From the NCBI GenBank assembly GCA_017506865.1, contig JAFCMP010000235.1, positions 1,042,896 through 1,106,895 of the forward strand: DNA of 64,000 nt, in the 5' to 3' direction. Position numbers and translations under genes: made by a program. The notes below the pieces were generated by a model, which saw only the letters and a list, made by a program, of their open reading frames with translations, was not told the DNA's origin and made no database searches. This document shows, piece after piece, positions 1 through 11,000 of the stretch; within the stretch, counting starts at the first letter, position 1, and the number at the start of each line of letters is the position of its first letter. Origin of the DNA: Tribonema minus (taxonomy: Eukaryota; Sar; Xanthophyceae; Tribonematales; Tribonemataceae).

Positions 1-893
1 CGAGCGCGCCCGGGCGGACGACAATCGGAGCTTCCTCTTTTACTACTGTACAGGGAATGGTTGCGTCATGAGTGACATGTGGCAGGGACACGGGGCAGCG
101 GTGCGCGCGCGACACCCAGCCCCACCTGCTAATGCTAAAACTTGCAAAACATTCTACTTTCGCGCGCCCCTCACCTCCTGCTGGACGCCAACGCCAAAGT
201 TGTTGCCGTCCTCTATGATGGGCACGTGGACCTGGATCCACCGGTCTGCACAAGGAGAGCGCGCGCAGCACCAGGCGCGGGGTCAGCTGACACATCAGGT
301 TTTTCGGTCAAGTGCACACCAATGCGTGTGCTCCTTCCTCGTGACGGGGAAAGTGTCTGGCGAGGCGCCGCCACTTGTTTGCCAGGAAAGGCAGCGGCTG
401 AGAGGTGACTCTCATCCTACAGAACGGTAGACAAGCACGCGCCTCTGTGAAGCAGGCGTCGCTCCGTCCCGACCGTTATGTCAACTCTGACGGCGCGCGG
501 GGTTCCGCACGCGGTGCGGTGGCGAGAAGCACGGAGTGAAGCGTGCTATACAACGGCCGGCGGTATGGCACGTGCCAGCGTATAGTCTGTGCAAAATGCG
601 GATGAGGCACCCCAAACTGCATGCAAAGCATACGTCCCTGCTGCGCGTGTCCCAACCGCGTGCACGCACAACGGCAGGCGCACGCAGCGCGCGAGCAAGG
701 TGTTGTTGTTCTGAAGGCCAGGCCGCTCATTGAAGCAAGAGTTGCACGCGCGCCATGGGAGCTGTACAGTCGCAGGAGCCACCCAGCGTTTCTCAGCCGG
801 CTCAGTTAACTGCACTAGCAATGAGCTTGTACACAGACACCAAACAAGAACTTAGCTCGTCCTACCAGTGCACCGAGCCATGCTGTCACTCAC
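1..893. other. no gene recognised
   Basis: GC-rich sequence with short overlapping open frames on both strands. None has a recognisable domain, a convincing start or consistent splice signals. I see nothing I would call a gene. Confidence 0.4.
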
Positions 894-1004
894 ATAGCGC
901 CAGCAGGATGTTGATGGATGTGGCCAGGTCGCTCTGCACGGCGGGCAGCAGCTTTGCAAGCTTGTCGTTCGTTGCGGGCACGCTGCCGGCTGCGGCGACG
1001 GCGG
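894..1004 (-). CDS. isolated exon-like segment, protein unknown
   Basis: Read on the minus strand, this 111-base segment follows a CAG acceptor and ends at a GTGAGT donor. Its open frame contains VPATNDKLAKLLPAVQSD followed by a hydrophobic stretch. The first part (AAVAAAGS-PATNDKLAK) recurs on the plus strand at about 15,452-15,509, also directly after a CAG. This suggests a duplicated exon of a real gene, or two remnants of one. No domain was recognised and neighbouring exons were not found. Whether it is expressed cannot be seen. Confidence 0.35.
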
Positions 1005-3458
1005 CTGCTCAGCAATGCAGAGGTGCGCGCAGAGGTCGCGGCGGCAAGGGACAGGGTTGGCGCATGTTTATTTCCTCGCCGGCGACAACCAGCAATACAG
1101 AAAACCATTTGCAAGGTGGTACCATTGGGGTATTAGCCGCGACGCGCCAATGGTCGAGTGAGGACAGTCCGGCCCGCACGCTATAGCAAGAAGGGACAAC
1201 CCTGCTTGGAGATTACTGTTAGGTGCTCTACTTGGTGAGAGCGTGGTGCATGAAATTGGTGATGTGGCAGCCTATTGCTGACAAAATTTTCCGGACTTTT
1301 GGCCTTGGCCATACTCTCTGGTGCCTTCGTTTTCAGCTTGCTTCGTTGGCATTTCAGTAGTGATGCGCCGATCAGAGCTCAACCTTCCAATGCACACTGC
1401 ATCTTAGATTGAGAGGAGCTAACTCCAAGAGCTGAGAAGTTCGACTGCATGCACGGCATGCTACAAGCGACTGATGGATTTGACACACCAGCAGGAACGA
1501 CGACTCTGAAAACAGCAATAGGGGGCTGGAAGCAAATTCCTTGCAAGCAGTGGAGCTCTATATGATGGTCATGACGTACAGGCACAAGTCTGGTACTTTC
1601 ACTCTGACATCGAACAACGTTGATGAGGAGATGCATCAGCTAACGGTGTGGACCACATCAAGCCATTCCAAGCAAGCTGCCAAAAAAAGGGGTACATAGA
1701 CGCCTGCGATGCAATCACGCCGGCCTCAGGGCGACAAACAAGCATGGATTCCTGCCATCACAGCTGAAGCATATGGCCAGCAACGGTGCACGCTGGTATG
1801 GCAATGCTCACCTGTGAATGAGCTTTCAATCTGGCTCAAGTCGGTATATGCAAAGTTGCTGGCGAGACTTTCATTTAGGTGCGCCACAAAGGTTGGCACC
1901 ACCTCCCGCGCCGCCTCCCCCTCTGACTTCGACTGCTCCTTAAGTGCCTCCATCGCTTCAGCTCCTGTGTGAGTGTGTGTGTGTGTGCGTGCTGTGCTGT
2001 CTGGTGTGTGAGTGTGTGTCTTCTGCAGGCTTCTTCGATTTGGGGATCTTCAACTCCCTGATCATCTGGCGACTTCTTCAATTTGGATCTTTTCAGATGA
2101 ATGACAAAGGGCTCTGCTGAGCTGTGCTCTACCGAGTCGTGCAGAAGTTACGTGCAGATAACGATACCCGTACTTATATCACAGCTCTTCTTGCTTCCAG
2201 TTGAATCTTCAAGCGCGTCAACGTCAACAGCACCGGTGTGTCCGGCTGCAGCGGCATCGTAGCCCTCGTCACGTGCAGGCGCACACCGTCAAAAGCGTGT
2301 GATCTGGCAGGAGATGTTTGCCGCCGCTCGCTGCTGCTGCAGTGCCGCGCGTGCGGTCGCGGTCGCGGCTGCTGCTGCCGCGCGCGCCGGCTGCGCGCGC
2401 ACGCTTCTGCGCTGCGCTGCCGGCCCTGCCATTGCATCGTCTTGTGAAAGCACTGGAGCTCAGCTATTGCGTGCGCGCGTGGCTCGATGACATGCGTGCG
2501 CACCACGCTCGCCCACCGTGGACGCCGGGCGACGCAGGTGCAGCTGCAGCAGGTGCGCGCAGGTGCTGAGCGCTGCTGCTGTGGTGCATGCTACTGAGCA
2601 TTGTGACGTGAGGGGAGGGGGGCGGCGCTCCGCGACCGAGAGGGCTTGCACATCAGAGATTGTGGCGCGGCGCCTGATGCTGCAGCAGAAGTGTAAGTGG
2701 CGAAGGTCGGATTCATGCGCCTATTGGTGCGAGCGTTGCTGTTGCGCTGTTCATGATTGCACACATCGCATGTTGCTCAGGCTGGCTTTGCATGCCAGTG
2801 ATATCACCCCCTTTGCTATGTCAAAGTGTAGTACTGGATGCGGCTGTTCGTACTTCGAAGTATTGTGCCCTGTGGCTGTATTTGTGGCACATGCCGCTGC
2901 TACTGAGTGAGAGTGTGGCAGTCAATTGGCGGCCTCATTGCTCAGCGCAGGCGCACCACGGCGGTTTAAAGTGTTTTGGCCAACGTGCCTCCAGCCAGCC
3001 GGCGTCCCTACAGTCCGGTACTCGCCACTGCTTGACATCTAACGCCACACCCACACAGCAGCGCAGCTCAGGCGACCCCCGCTTATCCCCCCCCCCCCCC
3101 CCCCGCCCCCCCCCCCCCCCCTGCTGGACTCTTGTTGTGTGCGCAGGCCCTGCCTGCTGATCGGTGGTGGCCAAGTGTATTTCCCCAGGGGAACGCGGCG
3201 CCCCCCCCCTCCCCCCTTGGCCCGCAGAGTTATGGCGTACCATCTGCCAGTGGTTGATGAAATCTGAGAGCAGGTCATGGAGCAACATTTGTGCTGTTTC
3301 ACCGGCCATGTGCGCTGATGGCATTGTGTCCTGGTGTCGTCATCGCCTCTTGCGTCTGGACCATAGAGCGTATGCAAGCACTGCATGCATGTAGGATCTT
3401 TTAAAAGCACCTTATGTTACTAGTTGTCAGTGCTCAGCTGCATGTTGAGCGCTGTGCC
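1005..3458. other. no gene recognised; homopolymer tract
   Basis: No supported gene. A long C tract interrupted by single G bases occupies about 3,089-3,121, with shorter C runs near 3,200. Short Arg/Cys-rich frames at 2.2-2.6 kb are products of GC-rich composition. Confidence 0.4.
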
Positions 3459-3793
3459 GCTGGTCACTGATTGTGCGCGCAGAGGGCATGCGCAGTTGCC
3501 GAAGCTCTTCTCACCAAGCAACAGCAGCGCCCAGTATGCCGCTGGCCAGTTGTCGAGAGCGCATCAGTCACCACATCAGCCAACTATCATGAGTCGCGTT
3601 CCGCAGGGCAGGCACTGTGCTTGCCCAGCAATGGCAGCACACAATGCAGCTAGTCACTGGTTATGTGCGCAGAGTACATGCGCAGTCATGTGCGCAGAGT
3701 ACATGCGCAGTCGGCGAAGCCTCTTCTCGCCAAGCAACAGCACCCAAAGTGCTGCTGGCCGTTGGTCGTGAGCGCATCAGCCAACTACGTTGA
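3459..3793. repeat. two-unit tandem repeat, period about 190 bp
   Basis: The segment from 3,459 (GCTGGTCACTG) is repeated from 3,649 (GCTAGTCACTG). Shared internal landmarks are GTGCGCAGAG, CAAGCAACAGCA, GCGCATCAG and CAGCCAACTA. The second unit has an extra internal duplication of a short ATGTGCGCAGAGTACATGCG-like piece near 3,664-3,703. The units are diverged. Open frames through the repeat are not convincing genes. Confidence 0.7.
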
Positions 3794-4813
3794 AGTATCG
3801 CAACTGGGGTCAAGCCGAGCGTCGCGCATGCTTTCACATACAGATTCACAAAAAATTGCGCGATGCCTCCGCGCTGCAGATACGTGAGACGCTCCTGGAG
3901 GTGTGGCGCTACCAAGAGGGCGTCCGCACGCAAGAGGCAGCCACCATTCAGATCACGGCGCTTAAGGAGGCGCTGCGCGCAATGGGCCCAAGACCACGCG
4001 AATGTGTGTTCGGCCCTCGTGCTGCCTTACATCAAGATATGTGCTCAAAGTACGCAGGTGGTGATGATCTTCATGTGAGATATGACCTACCTATGACCAT
4101 ACAATCATTGTGCTTAGGTGTATGCACCGAGAGCCCGACGCTTTACCCTGTGGATTGCTCAGCAGCGTAGTGTCTTGTCTCAAGCGCACCGCGCGTGAAT
4201 GTTGCAACGCTCATCGCAGGGTACGCTGCACACCTAATTGCTGACCCTGAGCACGCAGCCTGCTGGTGTAGTTGCTGGTGTAGCTGCTCAGGTCCGACTG
4301 TTGCAGCTGATGCCCTGCGCCCGCATTCAGGTGCGTTACGCAAATCAGTTCACGGTCACCGACGCCGCAATGGTGCGTAGGTGCGTATTGCCTCCTGACA
4401 GGCGACGGACCTGAGCGCGCGCGCCGAAGTAACTGACGCCTTCAACAGGGCGGCCGTTCAACAGGGCGGCCGGCCAGCGCAACGACGGCCTGGTGACCAT
4501 GGCGGTGGTGTGCTCGCGTGCTGACGCCGTTTCCAAGGTAAGCGAGCGCATGCGGGAGGTACGCTGTGCGTGGCAAGCCGTGCGGAATGCGGCATACAAT
4601 CCATGCGTCCAGCACTTGTTGACGACCAAACTGTACTCCTACCTAAGTAGTATGAATACATTTGACTAGTAATTTGCCATCGTCATCCCCTGCTGCAGGA
4701 GGTCAGGTGCGCGCAGCCCCTCAACAATAGGAATGTGTGACCATACGTGATGGCGCTGGCTCAACGATGAAACCGCTTGTATTGTTTGTGCCGTACGCAT
4801 AGGCCTGGGTTAG

Positions 4814-5904
4814 ATGGCGGCGTTGAATGAGAAAATGGTGGCGGCGGCATCGGCGGCGGCAGCAGCAGAGGCAGCGGCGGCACAACTATTGTTGAAGCCA
4901 AATGGGGACGTCACAGGATCGCGAAAATGCGACCCTCCCCCTATCTGCGATCCCCTGCAGCACATACAGGACAACTGCGTCCCGCACAAAGCAATGCACG
5001 TTCTGACTATCAAGGGCGACATGCAGCGCGACACCGTCACTTGCAACCAGCGCCCCGCACAGTACCCGCGCAAGCAGCACCTGCACCACCAGGTGATTAC
5101 CGTGACAGCCTTCAGATAGTTTGAAAGTCGCACATACTTCGAAGTGGGTTGCGATTCAGGGGCTCAAGGCCCTGTGAGAATTGTGCATCACCGTGACGCC
5201 GTGTCACTCGGCATCAGGCAAGCTTCCATTGCATTTGCAGCAAAGATACTGAGCCGTGCTGCGGCTTCAAGTTGAAGTGCAGCTCATACGCTGTGCGCTG
5301 TGGTCTATGTGCTGGTGATTGATGTGCTCCCTCCGCTTGAGCCATGATGTTGGAGCTGGTGAAGAGCTGTGGCCTTTCTCCAACACATCATCTGTCTAGC
5401 CGTAAAGAGCGTTCTTGCTCAGCAGTCGCATATCTGTGTTGGAGTTTGCATTGTGACTGCTTTGAGAGTGATTAACTGTAATTGCTGCACGGCGGCGGGT
5501 TGCAGTAGCTGTCAGAACGTCCAGCTGTTCACGCCCTGTGTTAAAGTTGTCGTTAACACCATGTCACAGTGCCATCGTGGCGAAGCGATCGCTGCAAGGC
5601 TCACGAAGACCACTAACACACCCCGCTAACCCTGCATTGCTCTGTCGTGACGCGCGCCACCGCACGTGTGCACGCAACGCCGCAGCACGAAGCGTGCGAG
5701 TGGCGCCTCGTGCACTGCCACCTGTGCGAGGTGCTCATGGCCGCCAACCGCGTGGAGCGTCACGTGGCGCACTTCTGTCGCGCGGAGGCAGCGCTCATCA
5801 GGCGCGCCCAGGTCGCGCGCGGCCGGCAGCGCTGTCCGTACGAGCGACCCTGGGTTCTGAACGATGCGGATGCAGCTCTGAGACTCGCAGCGGCGGCGGT
5901 CTGA
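4814..5904 (+). CDS. two-exon TRAF-type zinc-finger protein (predicted)
   Basis: A start codon at 4,814 opens an Ala-rich frame (MAALNEKMVAAASAAAAAEA) that runs to a GTGATT donor after 5,092 (93 codons, phase 0). A CAG acceptor before 5,686 restores the same phase, and the frame then ends at 5,904, giving about 165 residues. The second exon contains CEWRLVHCHLCEVLMA followed by RVERHVAHFC. This C-x2-C...H-x4-C arrangement is typical of TRAF-type zinc fingers. Exon 1 ends with GDMQRDTVTCNQRP, which resembles the start of a preceding finger. TRAF-type fingers usually mediate protein interaction; no ligase domain is visible. The splice model is by eye. The frame could instead continue into further exons or belong to the CCCH gene downstream. 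Confidence 0.45.
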
Positions 5905-8038
5905 CTCAGAGTCTGAAAGCGCCCGCGTTGCTGTACAGTACATCGCCGCCGCCGTCGCCAGTGCCGATGCCGGTGCCGCTGCCGCTGACACTGCCGCTGC
6001 CGCCGCCACTGGCAGCGTCGGGGGAGGGTGAGCTCAGCATGGCAGACTTCAAGTTGGAGGGTCACCGGTAGTGATGGGAGTAACAGCTGGCATGGCCAGT
6101 GCGGCAGCAGCAGACTGAATGTACGCCATCACCGGGCACTGGTTGTCTCTATCAAGTTGCCGTTGCTTTTTTTCCCTTGATTTTCTCATAGTCAAAGTTC
6201 AAGCTGTTCTCAGTTTCTAAGTTATCGCCATTACAGGCATGCACTGCATGCCCTTAAGTTAATTTATTCAACAAATGCTTTACTGCAACTCACAGTGCTG
6301 ATCTTCATGTTGTTGCTATGATTGCAACAGAAAATTGTGGTAGTGCCCCTCCGTTAACACCTGCAGTGCCCCATGACGTGGACAGTGCTCAGCTGCATCA
6401 GCATTTGCAAGCTCAACTCAGTCTGGATCTTCATGCTGTGATTGGTGCCTCGGCGGGCAGCATGGGCAGCTTTGTAGCCGGTTGAGGACATCAAGTTGTA
6501 ATCATTGCAATGCAATGAGATCATGCTCTCACAGAGTCGGATGGCATGACTGTTGTTTTCATGCCGTATGTGACCGTAGTACATGCTTCAAAAGCATGAA
6601 GCGCTCACAGACTGGGAACGTGCAAGCTTGACTTAGAGAGCCCTAGGGCTAGCTAGCAATATCGCCAAATGCCTGATGGCTGACCGCCGCATACACGTAC
6701 GTGCCTTCAGCAAAAGTTGACGCTTGTCTCAAGGCCCCTGAGCCGCGAGGGCTGTTAATGCTATTTGGTTGTTGTTGGTGAAGACAGTAGCATCAGCAAG
6801 CGAGCTCACTACTTGCATGCCGCCTTCCACAGAACCCTGTGGAAGCAGCACAACGAAGGAATTCTACAAGATCTGTTGACAACTTAGCCCCAGGGCCTGA
6901 GCACTGCCCCTGGCAGGAGGAACCACCAGCCTGACTTTCATTACTGCGACTTTCATTACTGTGAGCGAGCCCTATAGTAACTACGAGTATACCTATCCTC
7001 CGAGAGTCTGATAACTTCAAGTTTCACTAGCGAGACCCTGACAACTTCAAGTTTCACTACATGTAAGTATACCATAGTACTGTGAGCGAGCCCTGCCTTC
7101 ATTAAAGAAAATATGTTCTACAATTGAGATCTGTGGGAGATCTTTAGAGTCCTGCCTGAGAAAACCACCAGAGATCTTTTCTGTGAGCCCCACCCCTTGA
7201 TGATTTGTTCACTCATGATAGAGTTCTTCTATGTGGACCTTCTATAATTATTATTCTTCAATTCAGCTCTTTGTGGACGATTCAGACCTTTGTGGACGAT
7301 CTTAATTCTAGAAAGCTGAGCTGTGTGTCATAGCCATGGCTTGAAGATTGGCAGTTGAAGGCCGAAGAGGCAATAAGATCCATAAATATGGAGATCATTG
7401 ACGAAGGGGCTGATGATGAGGCAGTAGGATATGGTGGTGCACACTGTGCCTGACGCACGCGCTACGCTCCTTCTCCACTCTCTCGTCCACCGGCACGCGC
7501 AGAGACGATCTGCCTGCAGGCGCCTGTGTGTCACCATGAGCTTGAGCGGCACGGTGAGTGATTGATTGACGCACATACTGAACGATAACGATAAAGGTTG
7601 GTTCATCCCACACGCCAGCCTGGATCGTATCGTCAATGTGATGTGGGCTGGTGGACATAGAGGCTGCGCTGTGTGTGAGCGGCGGTCCCCATCTGGCGGG
7701 AGTGTCACGGCTGGCAGGCAGGCATGGGGAACTTCACAGCTGAAACTCAATCAATCTTTGACGTGTAGCAAAGCGCTGCTCAATCCAGTCTGGGCTGCAC
7801 CGTGACAGTATCATGCTGTGACGAACAGCTGGCTGCTGCACCAGCTGGCTGCTGCACCATCCTCCGGTGTAGCTCAGGCCAGTCGTTCCTGCTGTGCACC
7901 ACAACTGCTTCGAGTATCACACCTTGCAGCAGCGGAACGACAGGCCTAGCTGGAGCAGCGTCGCTTCAAGTTGTCACATTAACTTCCAGAGGCAGACGGC
8001 ATGCGGGTGGCATTATCCTCGTTCAAAACCTCCTGCAG
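5905..8038. other. intergenic or intronic; nothing recognised
   Basis: No supported coding segment. AT-richer than its surroundings, with several copies of the AACTTCAAGTT-type motif (for example near 6,050, 7,013 and 7,044) and a short direct repeat of GTGAGCGAGCCCT near 6,961 and 7,081. Confidence 0.4.
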
Positions 8039-11000
8039 GCAGCTGCGCGACGGCATCGCTCCGGCGCCTCGCTTTCGGTGAGGAGGCGATCATCCAACGG
8101 CGCTACACTCGACAAGGGAGGCGCGTCCATGTGCCCTGTCATCGAAGCCAACAGAAAAACGGAGCTGTGCCGAAACTGGCAGAACGGTACCTGCCTGTAT
8201 GGAGGCAAATGCGCCTTTGCGCATGGGCAATCTGAGCTCACGGTGCAGACTCTCACCGAGATGGAGAAAGCTGGCCGGATACCAAATGCAGCCAGATTCC
8301 GGTCCAACCCATGCATGGCGAGTGTGCCACACTGGGATTCTTTGTCTTAAGTTATTTAATTATAACTATCAGCTCGCACAAACTTTAAGGTCGCGCAGCT
8401 TTGCAGAAACTTTAAGGTTGCACAGTTTTGCAGTAATTAATTGAGATTTTTGTGACACTAAGTCTTCCTCTTGCCGTTATGAAAGTTGACCACTTTACAC
8501 TCAGGCGGAGCAGTTTATCGCAGCTGCCAAGCAGCTAGCTGCTTGGCAACGCCCCCCTTGCTCATCCTGAAGGTCAGGCTGGCTCTGTACGTTGACCAGC
8601 AATTCAATTTGTCAACCGGCGGGGTTTGCTTAGACGATTTGAAATTGGAAGAAATTATTCAATTATTCAAATAGGATGAACTTGAGGTCTTGCACTTCTT
8701 GAAGGTTCGATGTAGTTCAAGAACTTTGCAGTTCTGATATTTCAGAGTTCAAGTCGGCACTGGCAGCTTCACAGCTAGCAGTGCGGTCACTTGGCAACAA
8801 GTTGAATGGGCGAATTGTCTCACCTGCTAGTGTCACGCAACAAGTTGAATGGGCGAATTGTCTCACCTGCTAGTGTCATCCTCACTTACACTGCTGGGCG
8901 GCCGGGCGCAACGTGTTGTTATCATATCGGAAAAAAAATTGATCATGTACAAGTGAGTAGTCGGAGCAAATGAATGCGCCGCGTTGCTGACTGTCTCAGT
9001 GTCAACACTGTGACTGGCAGACTTACATGAACTTCAAGTTTACGACAGGCTGCCGCAGGCATCCCGCAGGCGCCAGCGCAGATGCCACGGGCCGACCAAA
9101 ACATTCTCAACTTGACAGTTACTGTAGTATTTACTAGCCTGAGGAGAATCAAGAGACATGTAAGCTAACCCGTAATGCAACGGTCATTCTCATCATGTAG
9201 GTTCACGTCATCACGCATCGTGCAACTGACGAGTGCTGGTGCTGATTTATATAAAAACTAGAATATGAGTGATTTCACTCACTGACAAGTCCAACACGAT
9301 CAAAGTGAGTGGCCAGCCTGACTGAGTCACCGTGATGGTGGCACAGTGCCGGCCGCTATTGAGGTTGAACTCCAGGCGGCCAATGTTTGCTCGGCAACGT
9401 GCCACATCGTTGTCTGCATCATCGTGCCATAGTTCACGTGAATGGTAAGCTGGCATCTACAGATGTTGAAGTCTCAAATCTATTGACAATCTTCAAGTTC
9501 ACGTGGCATGAGCGTGGCCAGGTATTTCATGCTCCGCAGTCAGTGGCAATATCAAAATCTCACAGATACAGTTCTCCCCCTGCCGTCCCTTGTGCTGTCT
9601 GCACAGACATGGGTTGCCACTGGAAGCTGCCCCTATCAGGTATGGAGAGTGGTCGACTGAGTCACCTTTTTCTGCAGGGAGATTTGATGTAGCGCAAAAG
9701 TCCTGCCACAGCTTGTATGGTCAAAGTGTTGGGGGCTTTTTCAGTAGCTGCTTCAAGCTGCACGATGCTCGGCACTGCATGCACAGTAACTGCAGTCACA
9801 CAAATTATGCTGATTTTCAGAGGTACTGTTTTGACTTTGAAGTTGCTGCGGTCGGCATTGGCACTGCATTGGCACTTGTTATGGCGCGTCCGATGTGCCT
9901 TCCCTTCCTGAAAGTGTGCGTCAAATGCTGCAAGCTTCAATCGTCGTTTGCCTGTTACTTCAACTTGGAGTTTTGCTCCAGTTGAGGCATTGAAAACATG
10001 GTGCTGCGTGATGCGGCAGCTGGCTGTGGAGCGCTGAGGAATGCATGCAAAACTTCAAGATGACATCCGCCTCTGCAGCATTGCTTGGCACAGCTCAATG
10101 GACGGCAATTTACCATCATGGTCACCGACAGGATCTGCATGCAGCCGCAAGCGCGCAGAATCTATGTAGCATAGACATTGTTCCCCGCTTGATCCGGGAA
10201 TTTTTTCATTCCGTCCTAATTGCAAAAATTACCGCTCAACAGGAAGCACGCACTTCTGCGCACTGCCCCCTAACCCCCCCCCCCCGCCCTGTTCACACCC
10301 ACAGTCGCGCTGCGTCTTCATCCACGACCCGCGCCTGCGAAGCAAGCCCGCCACCCACGACGTCAGCGGCAGTACCACACCGGAGGCCCTCTCCACGCCC
10401 GGCAGCAGCAGAACTTCAAGTCCGCGCTCCGCACGCACTGAGAGCCTGAGCGCTGCGGAAGTGCGCATGCCGATAGGCACCGGGCCCGGCAGCGGCCTGG
10501 GCCTGTCGCCCACGCCGAGGGCCAGCGACATCTTCTATTGGCCGGTGCGTGCACTTCAAGTTTGCAGCCGCAATTGTGTTGATGCAGCGCACCGACGTGC
10601 TTCAAGTTAACAATTGATGGCACACGCGCGCAACTTTCCTGGAGGATATGTGCCATGATATTGCGTGCGTCCAGCGTGCAGGCCTCATACACCAAGGTAT
10701 AGTACAAGTATATACCGTGCATAAATAGCTCCTGCTCTTGGTCATTTTGCGAATCACCAGTGAGAGAATCGAGAACAGCGCGATCAAGACCGCCCGCACG
10801 GATGTCGGTCAGTCAGTCAGTGCGACGCTGGCCCAGTGGCCCTGCAGTGCTGCATTGCGCACGCGCAGCAAGGCGGCCGTCCCGCATCGGCTGCACGTCG
10901 CACGTAGCTCTCAACAGCCCAAGCACAGTGATGTGGTGCTGCAAGTCATCACTTGCATAGTCACCGACCCTGCGCCACTGCCCCCACCGCTCATGGTCTC

